Under the pieces are notes generated by a model. The model was not told the DNA's origin. It made no database searches and worked only from the letters and a program-made list of their open reading frames with translations. From an uncultured Duganella sp. (lineage in GTDB: Bacteria; Pseudomonadota; Gammaproteobacteria; Burkholderiales; Burkholderiaceae): 19,516 bases of DNA. The DNA lies in NCBI GenBank assembly GCA_946482335.1, contig CAMLRG010000091.1, positions 1 to 19,516 of the forward strand, given 5' to 3'. A program made the translations under genes and the position numbers. This document shows positions 14,530 through 19,516 of this stretch, piece by piece. Positions within the stretch are counted from its first letter, which is position 1; every line of letters begins with the position of its first letter.

Positions 14530-15470
14530 GGGACCAGCAATGCCTGGATCTCAGGTTTCCCGTAGTTGTCGCGGGTGACCATGACCGCGTCAGTCAGGAT
14601 GGTCCGGTCTTTGATGGCAGCGCCCCGCGCAGCTGCCAGCGCCGCCTTCATCGAGAGATAACCCATCTCGCGCGGATCCTGCACCACCAAGCCGTTGATT
14701 TCCTGCTTCTTCAATCCGTCCAACAGAAAATCGCTCGTATCGAAGCCGACAAATTTACGCTTCCCTGCGAGGCCCGCTTGCCGCAACGCCCGCAGCACGC
14801 CATCGCTGGCCGATTCATTGACGGCGAAAATGCCGTCGAGATCCGGGTGCTTCTCCAGCAATTGCCCTGCACTGCGTGCCGCCTTGCCACGCGTGCCGCC
14901 GCCATACTCGTCCGCCACAATGCTGATGCGCGGCGCGTTCTTCTTCATATAGTCGATAAAGCCCTCCGCCCGCTCTTCTGTCGATCCGCTGCCCGCGAGA
15001 GTGCGCAATATCGCCACCGTGCCTTGTCGATTCAGCAGGCCGGCCAGGCGGTCAGCCGCCAGCCTGCCTGCCGCAACATTGTCGGTCGTGATGAAATTGG
15101 TGTGCGCCTTACCGTCCAATGAAGAATCGACCGCCACCACTTTGATCCCCAGCGCCGCGGCCTGCTCGACTGAAGGGACCAGGCGGCTGCGATCTGTCGC
15201 GGCGATAATGATGGCGTCCACGCCCGGTTTGGAATAGATGCGGAGGATCTCGATCTGCGACTCCACGTCGTCATTGTGCGCCGGGCCGCGCCAGGTGAGC
15301 TGGACATGCCCGTCTTCCCGCATGGCGCGCTCGACGCCCTGCCGCATGAAAGTCCAGAATTCCTGGTCCCTCGCCTTGGGAATGAAGACGATATCCAGAT
15401 CCTTGGCCAATACCGGGCATACCGCCAGAGCGAGGTAACTCAGCAGTAGCGCGATCCACTTTTTCATCAT
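14526..15470 (-). CDS. Periplasmic sugar-type substrate-binding protein (orphan)
   Basis: A 314-residue exported binding protein of the ribose/galactose type (Peripla_BP_4 fold). The signal peptide is residues 1-22 (MMKKWIALLLSYLALAVCPVLA, cleavage before KD). Typical blocks are FIPKARDQEFWTFMRQGVE near the N-terminus, SQIEILRIYSKPGVDAIIIAATD, NFITTDNVAAGRLAADRLA, the ERAEGFIDYMKK helix and DGIFAVNESASDGVLRAL. The ligand is probably a sugar or polyol but cannot be read. No ABC permease or ATPase lies beside it, so it may serve a remote transporter or a sensor kinase. Its stop overlaps the moeA stop by two bases in a convergent layout. The sequence CTGGT...ACCAG (14521-14537) forms a weak hairpin over both stops. 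Confidence 0.88.
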   Translation of the reverse strand: MMKKWIALLLSYLALAVCPVLAKDLDIVFIPKARDQEFWTFMRQGVERAMREDGHVQLTWRGPAHNDDVESQIEILRIYSKPGVDAIIIAATDRSRLVPSVEQAAALGIKVVAVDSSLDGKAHTNFITTDNVAAGRLAADRLAGLLNRQGTVAILRTLAGSGSTEERAEGFIDYMKKNAPRISIVADEYGGGTRGKAARSAGQLLEKHPDLDGIFAVNESASDGVLRALRQAGLAGKRKFVGFDTSDFLLDGLKKQEINGLVVQDPREMGYLSMKAALAAARGAAIKDRTILTDAVMVTRDNYGKPEIQALLVP

Positions 15471-15544
15471 GGCGCTATATTACCGCTCCCAGCCCGCGCA
15501 CCAGCCGATATTGTCAGCAGCAATGCCAGCGCGAGGCGGGCGGC

Positions 15545-16792
15545 TCAGACAGGACCGTCGTCTGCGTCGGTGCTGTCGGCCGCGCCCAGCATGAGCAAGG
15601 CTTCCTCGGATGGAAGCGCCTCGACGGATTTCAATTTGCGGGCCATCTGGCGGCTGCGCGTTTCGGCGTTTTCGATATTGCGGGCGGCGCGCTCCAGCGT
15701 GGTTTTGGTGGCGGCGAGGACGTCGCCGAACTTGGCGAACTCGGTCTTCACCGCGCCCAGCACTTGCCACACTTCCGACGAGCGCTTTTCCAGCGCCAGC
15801 GTGCGGAAGCCCATCTGCAGGCTGTTCAGCAGCGCCGTCAGCGTGGAAGGGCCGGCGATGCTGACGCGGTTCACGCGCTGTAATTCATCGGCCAGGCCGG
15901 GACGGCGCATCACTTCCGCGTACAGGCCTTCGGTCGGCAGGAACAGGATGGCGAAGTCGGTGGTCAGCGGCGGGGAGACGTATTTCTCGGCGATGGTCTT
16001 GGCCTCGCCGCGCACGGCGCGTTCCAGCTCGCGGCCGGCGGCGGCCACGGCGTCGGCGTCGGCGCGGTCGGCCGCTTCCAGCAGGCGCTCGTATTGCTCT
16101 TTCGGGAACTTGGCGTCGATCGGCATCCAGACGGGCGCCCCGCCCTCTTTCTGGCCCGGCAGCTTCAAGGCGAATTCGACGCGGGCATTCGTGCCGGGAA
16201 TGGTTTCGACGTTCTTGGCGTATTGCTCCGGCGTGAGGATTTGTTCGAGCAGCATTTCCAGCTGCACTTCGCCCCAGGTGCCGCGCGTTTTCACGTTGGT
16301 CAGCACGCGTTTCAGGTCGCCCACGCCCAGCGCCAGCTGCTGCATCTCGCCCAGGCCCTGGTGCACGCGCTCCAGGCGCTCGGAAACCTGCTTGAACGAT
16401 TCGCTCAAGCGCGTTTCCAGCGTTTCGTGCAGCTTCTCGTCGACCGTCTTGCGCATCTCTTCAAGACGGGCGCCGTTATCGGCCTGCAGCTCGCGCATCT
16501 TGGTTTCCAGCGCCACCCGCACTTCCAGCAGGCGGCGCGTGTTCGATTCGGTCAGCACTTCGATCTGGCGCCGCATGGTCTCCAGCTGCTGCACCGTGGC
16601 GCCGTGCGATTGCGCCAGGATATTGCCGATTTCCTGGCGCTGGGCCTGGGCGGTGGCCTGCAGCTGCAGGCGCACTTCGCGCTCGACCCGGTCGAGCTGG
16701 TCGGCGACGCCGCCGCCGCGGCTGCGCAGCAGGCTGACAATTTGCAGGACGACGATGACGGCGGCCAGCGCCAGCAGGATGGCCAGTTCCAT
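15545..16792 (-). CDS. rmuC: DNA recombination protein RmuC homologue
   Basis: A 415-residue protein with one N-terminal membrane segment (about 3-23, LAILLALAAVIVVLQIVSLL). A long coiled coil (about 30-165, Glu/Gln/Arg-rich) and the conserved RmuC domain (about 155-370) follow. In the domain, MPIDAKFPKEQYERL (223-237; Asp226, Lys228) resembles the core of a restriction-endonuclease-like fold. RmuC limits inversions at short inverted repeats in E. coli; a nuclease role is inferred from the fold. The ATG at 16792 overlaps the truncated-haemoglobin stop as TGATG. Upstream extension to 16909 would run through that gene in another frame and is rejected. Confidence 0.92.
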   Translation of the reverse strand: MELAILLALAAVIVVLQIVSLLRSRGGGVADQLDRVEREVRLQLQATAQAQRQEIGNILAQSHGATVQQLETMRRQIEVLTESNTRRLLEVRVALETKMRELQADNGARLEEMRKTVDEKLHETLETRLSESFKQVSERLERVHQGLGEMQQLALGVGDLKRVLTNVKTRGTWGEVQLEMLLEQILTPEQYAKNVETIPGTNARVEFALKLPGQKEGGAPVWMPIDAKFPKEQYERLLEAADRADADAVAAAGRELERAVRGEAKTIAEKYVSPPLTTDFAILFLPTEGLYAEVMRRPGLADELQRVNRVSIAGPSTLTALLNSLQMGFRTLALEKRSSEVWQVLGAVKTEFAKFGDVLAATKTTLERAARNIENAETRSRQMARKLKSVEALPSEEALLMLGAADSTDADDGPV

Positions 16793-17184
16793 CAATCGGC
16801 CTTGTTCCGCATCCAGTCGGCGGTCTGGTAGAACGATTCCATCAGGCGCAGGCGCAAATCCTCGGCGATGCCGACATCCTGCATGGCCCAGGCCATGCAG
16901 CGCAGCCATTGGTCGCGTTCACTGGTGCCGACCGGGAACGGCAGGTGGCGGGCGCGCAGGCGCGGATGGCCGAACCGCTCGATGAACAGGTCCGGACCGC
17001 CCATCCAGCCACTGAGGAACCAGAACAGCTTGTCGCGCGAACCCTCGGTGCTGGGCGGGTGCAAGGCGCGGATGCCGGCAAACTCCGGCTCTAGTTCCAT
17101 CAAGTCGTAAAAACGGTCAACCATTTCGCGCAGCTTGGTTTCGCCGCCGATGACCTCGTAAAGGGTGCGTGCTTCATCATTCAT
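16792..17184 (-). CDS. Group II truncated haemoglobin
   Basis: A 130-residue globin of the 2/2 type. Diagnostic features are the proximal His80 in FGHPRLRARHLPFPVG, Trp93 (the group II Trp at helix G8) in ERDQWLRCMAWAM and the distal Tyr26 in RFYDLM. Group II truncated globins bind oxygen tightly and act in oxygen or nitric oxide handling; the exact role is not visible. The ATG at 17184 is preferred to a TTG at 17223 that lies in the FNR-type box. On this strand TATCAT (17196-17191) would place the transcript start right at the ATG, suggesting a leaderless mRNA. It is coupled to rmuC downstream and divergent from the kinase operon. Confidence 0.92.
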   Translation of the reverse strand: MNDEARTLYEVIGGETKLREMVDRFYDLMELEPEFAGIRALHPPSTEGSRDKLFWFLSGWMGGPDLFIERFGHPRLRARHLPFPVGTSERDQWLRCMAWAMQDVGIAEDLRLRLMESFYQTADWMRNKAD

Positions 17185-17209
17185 GACCAAATGATAGCGC
17201 ATCGACGTA

Positions 17210-17223
17210 TTGATGTGGATCAA
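17210..17223. promoter_or_regulatory. FNR/ANR-type operator, perfect consensus (second site)
   Basis: TTGATGTGGATCAA matches TTGAT-N4-ATCAA at all ten defined positions; centre 17216.5. For the plus-strand kinase operon a CAAAAT hexamer at 17243-17248 gives a start near 17255, about 39 bp away, close to the class II activator position. For the divergent globin the box overlaps the -35 region, about 31 bp before the predicted start, which would suit repression or altered activation. Confidence 0.75.
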
Positions 17224-17275
17224 GCTTCGTGTTGATTCTTCGCAAAATCCAGGCGCGAAGCGCCATCATGGCCGG

Positions 17276-18505
17276 ATGACACCAAGCCTCATCCGCTCCA
17301 TGCTGCGCGCCCGCAGCGCCGAGGAAATCGCCGACCTGCGCCTGGTCGCCTTGAGCTGGCTCGGCATCATCTGCTTTCCCCTGTATTACGTCATCTTTGC
17401 CTGGCTGGTACCGCAACCTTACGAAAGCCTGCCGTTGCGGCTGACCGGCCTGGCCCTGGCGCTGGGTGGAATGTTGGCGCGCCACCTGCCGCCCAGCCTG
17501 CGCGAGCGCTACACCCAGTTGCTGGTGACGTATGAGCTGCCCTTCTTCTGCACCTTCATGTTCCTGATGAACCGCGCCAATGCAACCTGGTCGCAAGTCA
17601 TGCTGGTGATGCTGGTCGCCTTGTTCCATTTCGATTTCCGCACGGCCTTGCGGGTTGGCGCCGTCGGCATTGCCGCCGCCGTGCTGCTGGCGGGCGCGGT
17701 GGGCGCCGGCGATGTGCTGCTCACTGCCCCGGTGCTCGAACTGCTGCCGGTGCAATTGTTCCTGGTGGGCTGGATGTGGGTGTTCTCGCAAAGCCGCAAG
17801 GCACTGGAAGAGGAAAAGCTCGATGGCCTGGGCGAGGGCCTGGGCGCGGTCGCGCACGAAATGCGTACCCCGCTGGCCAGCCTGGATGCCAATGTGCGGG
17901 GCTTGTCGCGCATGCAGCAACGCGCCGGACGCGAGGATCCCGTGATGCGCCAGGCACTGGGTCGCATGCAGTATGAAGTGCGCCATATGAACCACATGAT
18001 CGACCTGTTCCTGCTGAGCGCCCAGGCCGTGCGGCAAAAGCTCGACCCGCATGAAACCGTGTCCATGCTCGATACGGTGGAATCGGCGCTGCGCCGCTAC
18101 CCCTTCGCGGGCGAGACCCAGCGCCAGCTGGTGGCGCTGCAGGTGCGCCGCGATTTTCGTTTCGGGGGACAGCATGAGCTGGCCATCATGCTGCTGCTGA
18201 ACCTCCTGCGCAATGCCATGCAGGCCGTGCAGCGCGCCGGCAAGGGCCGGGTGCGGATCGTCATCGATGGCGCCCGGCCGGTGCCGCGCGTGCTGGTGAT
18301 CGATACCGGCTGTGGTATTGCACCGCACCATTTGCCGCTGATTTTCCAGCGCTTCTTCGCTTATCCGGAGCATAATGGCGCCGGCATCGGCCTGGCGCTG
18401 TGCCGCCAGGTGATGCAGGCGTGGGATGCGCGACTGCATTGTGTCTCCCGCGAGCACGCATATGCTATCTTTGTGCTTGAATTTCCCTTACAAGCCAGCC
18501 GTTGA
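17276..18505 (+). CDS. Membrane sensor histidine kinase, CqsS/LqsS-like architecture
   Basis: A 409-residue kinase. The first about 170 residues hold roughly six hydrophobic segments (about 27-46, 55-70, 84-98, 106-119, 123-141, 153-171) with very short loops and no periplasmic domain. The ligand is therefore probably sensed within the membrane. The kinase core has the H-box AVAHEMRTPLASL (His194), the N-box NLLRNAMQAV (Asn313), the G1 box DTGCGI (343-348) and the G2 box GAGIGLAL (368-375). The six-helix sensor followed directly by an H-box recalls quorum-sensing kinases CqsS and LqsS that detect alpha-hydroxyketones; this is inferred from layout only. The ATG at 17276 is chosen. A three-codon mini-frame (ATG GCC GGA TGA, 17268-17279) overlaps it. 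The regulator gene follows after 2 bp. Confidence 0.9.
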   Translation: MTPSLIRSMLRARSAEEIADLRLVALSWLGIICFPLYYVIFAWLVPQPYESLPLRLTGLALALGGMLARHLPPSLRERYTQLLVTYELPFFCTFMFLMNRANATWSQVMLVMLVALFHFDFRTALRVGAVGIAAAVLLAGAVGAGDVLLTAPVLELLPVQLFLVGWMWVFSQSRKALEEEKLDGLGEGLGAVAHEMRTPLASLDANVRGLSRMQQRAGREDPVMRQALGRMQYEVRHMNHMIDLFLLSAQAVRQKLDPHETVSMLDTVESALRRYPFAGETQRQLVALQVRRDFRFGGQHELAIMLLLNLLRNAMQAVQRAGKGRVRIVIDGARPVPRVLVIDTGCGIAPHHLPLIFQRFFAYPEHNGAGIGLALCRQVMQAWDARLHCVSREHAYAIFVLEFPLQASR

Positions 18506-18507
18506 AC

Positions 18508-19503
18508 ATGAAACTGCCAGTTTACGCCCACCCAACCATGACCGTCCTGGTGGACGACAGCGATACCTTCCTGCACAGCCTGGTCTTCCAGCTCGACCCG
18601 ATGCAGGCCAGCGTGTGCTTCCACGATCCGCTGCAGGCGCTGGAATGGTTCAAGGCGAACGCCCGCAGCAGCGAATTGCCGCTGCAGGTGGACTTCGACA
18701 ACCCGAACCAGTCGGCCGAGCAGCGCAATGTCGCGGTGGACCTGGAACGCATCTACCGCATCTGCGCCCAGCGCCAGCGCTTTTCCATCCCGTCCGTGCT
18801 GGTGATCGATTATTCGATGCCGCAGATGAACGGGGTGGCGTTCTGCCAGGCGATCCAGCACCTGCCGTGCAAGAAGATCCTGTTTACCGGCCAGGCCGAC
18901 GAAAAGATCGCGGTCGATGCCTTCAACCGCGGCCTGATCGACCGCTACATCAAGAAAAGCGCCGACGACGCGCTGGACCGGCTGGAGGAGGAAGTGGCGG
19001 CGCTGCAGAAAGCCTATTTCCAGGAGCAGTCGGAAACCCTGCTCGACATGCTGGTGCTGCACGAGTTCAGCTTCCTGCGTTGCAGCGCGCTGGCGCGCGT
19101 GGTGCAGCAGCTGTACCAGGAGCACGGCTTCGTCGAACACTATCCGTTCCCGAGCCCGAGCGGCATCCTGTTCTTCAAGGCCGACGGCTCGGCCCAGCTG
19201 ATGGTGGTCGAGACCGCGCGCGGCTACGAATCGCAGGTGGAGATGGCGCGCGACGGCCGGGCGCCGCAAGCGCTGCTGGAAGCGCTGGAAGAAAAGCGCA
19301 TGCTGCCGTTCTTCCCGCCGGATGGCATGTATTCCGATGAAGTCGGCCAGCAATGGTACCGCTACTGCAAGGCGCCGCAAATCTGCCAGGGGCTGGAGAC
19401 CTATTACTGGGCCCTGTTCGAGGTGGACCCGTCGCTGCTCGACATCCAGCCCACCCCATACGCCGAATTCCTGCGCCAGCACACCCCGCCGCTGGCAGCT
19501 TGA
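18508..19503 (+). CDS. LqsR-like response regulator with displaced phosphoacceptor
   Basis: A 331-residue regulator. The acidic pair Asp16-Asp17 (VLVDDSDTFL) starts a receiver domain. The phosphoacceptor is Asp101 in VLVIDYSMPQMNG instead of about residue 55, because some 45 extra residues (about 47-92) lie between. The conserved Thr127 (ILFTGQA) and Lys149/150 (DRYIKKS) complete the receiver. The output part (about 165-331) has no helix-turn-helix, GGDEF, EAL or AAA motif; it contains a GILFFKADGSAQLMVVET sheet-like stretch and a WYRYC motif. From memory, Legionella LqsR has the same shape with Asp108, so it may be a homologue. A TTG at 18502 would add two residues. It is the partner of the kinase just upstream. 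Confidence 0.85.
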   Translation: MKLPVYAHPTMTVLVDDSDTFLHSLVFQLDPMQASVCFHDPLQALEWFKANARSSELPLQVDFDNPNQSAEQRNVAVDLERIYRICAQRQRFSIPSVLVIDYSMPQMNGVAFCQAIQHLPCKKILFTGQADEKIAVDAFNRGLIDRYIKKSADDALDRLEEEVAALQKAYFQEQSETLLDMLVLHEFSFLRCSALARVVQQLYQEHGFVEHYPFPSPSGILFFKADGSAQLMVVETARGYESQVEMARDGRAPQALLEALEEKRMLPFFPPDGMYSDEVGQQWYRYCKAPQICQGLETYYWALFEVDPSLLDIQPTPYAEFLRQHTPPLAA

Positions 19504-19508
19504 AAGTC

Positions 19509-19516
19509 GGGGTCAG
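19509..19516. repeat. Partial GGGGTCAG repeat cut by the window end
   Basis: GGGGTCAG begins 6 bases after the response regulator stop and is identical to the first eight bases of the repeat core at 43-50. The element continues outside the window. Confidence 0.5.

Noticed and set aside
15570..16985. A 471-codon plus-strand frame across rmuC
   Set aside because: Its product is Ser/Arg-rich with no motifs. RmuC on the minus strand is clearly the real gene.
17177..18457. A 426-codon frame antisense to the histidine kinase
   Set aside because: The His/Gln-rich composition is typical of a reverse shadow, and it would overlap both the globin promoter and the kinase.

Overview
The window looks like chromosomal DNA of a GC-rich betaproteobacterium, most likely of the family Oxalobacteraceae (Massilia, Duganella or Janthinobacterium type). 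The evidence is the RNase E with a long Ala/Pro/Arg-rich tail, rne divergent from rluC, molybdenum cofactor genes downstream of rne, and the style of the rluC - HAD phosphatase - Rieske - S49 peptidase operon. Most genes are core housekeeping genes. No IS element, phage, CRISPR array, tRNA or rRNA was seen.

Layout. 1-221 is intergenic and carries an inverted pair of GGGGTCAGGAACC-type palindromic repeats. 222-1034 (+) encodes a VOC-fold protein and an exported four-EF-hand protein. 1035-2709 (-) encodes rsuA followed by prolyl iminopeptidase. 2710-2853 is a divergent control region with a perfect FNR-type box and leads into a small unknown gene (2854-3147, +). 3275-6339 (-) is the translationally coupled operon rluC, HAD phosphatase, Rieske protein, SppA-like peptidase. 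6340-6903 is a roughly 560 bp non-coding divergent region, probably holding the structured rne leader. 6904-14529 (+) holds rne, chrA, moaA and a fused mobA-moeA. 14526-15470 (-) is an orphan periplasmic sugar-type binding protein. 15545-17184 (-) is a truncated haemoglobin followed by rmuC. 17276-19503 (+) is a membrane histidine kinase followed by an unusual response regulator of LqsR type. The window ends inside another GGGGTCAG repeat.

How the genes fit together. Two themes stand out. The first is RNA metabolism: rsuA, rluC and rne. The second is oxygen-linked control. Two perfect 14-bp FNR-type sites (TTGAT-N4-ATCAA) occur, both intergenic, one before the unknown small gene and one between the truncated haemoglobin and the sensor-kinase operon. 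MoaA and the MobA-MoeA fusion cover the first, insertion and nucleotide-attachment steps of molybdenum cofactor synthesis.

The points most worth a second look are the FNR-box pair, the MobA-MoeA fusion, the strong intrinsic terminator lying inside the first codons of chrA, the kinase plus LqsR-like regulator pair, and the GGGGTCAG repeat family. All functional calls come from reading motifs by eye; no database search was run.
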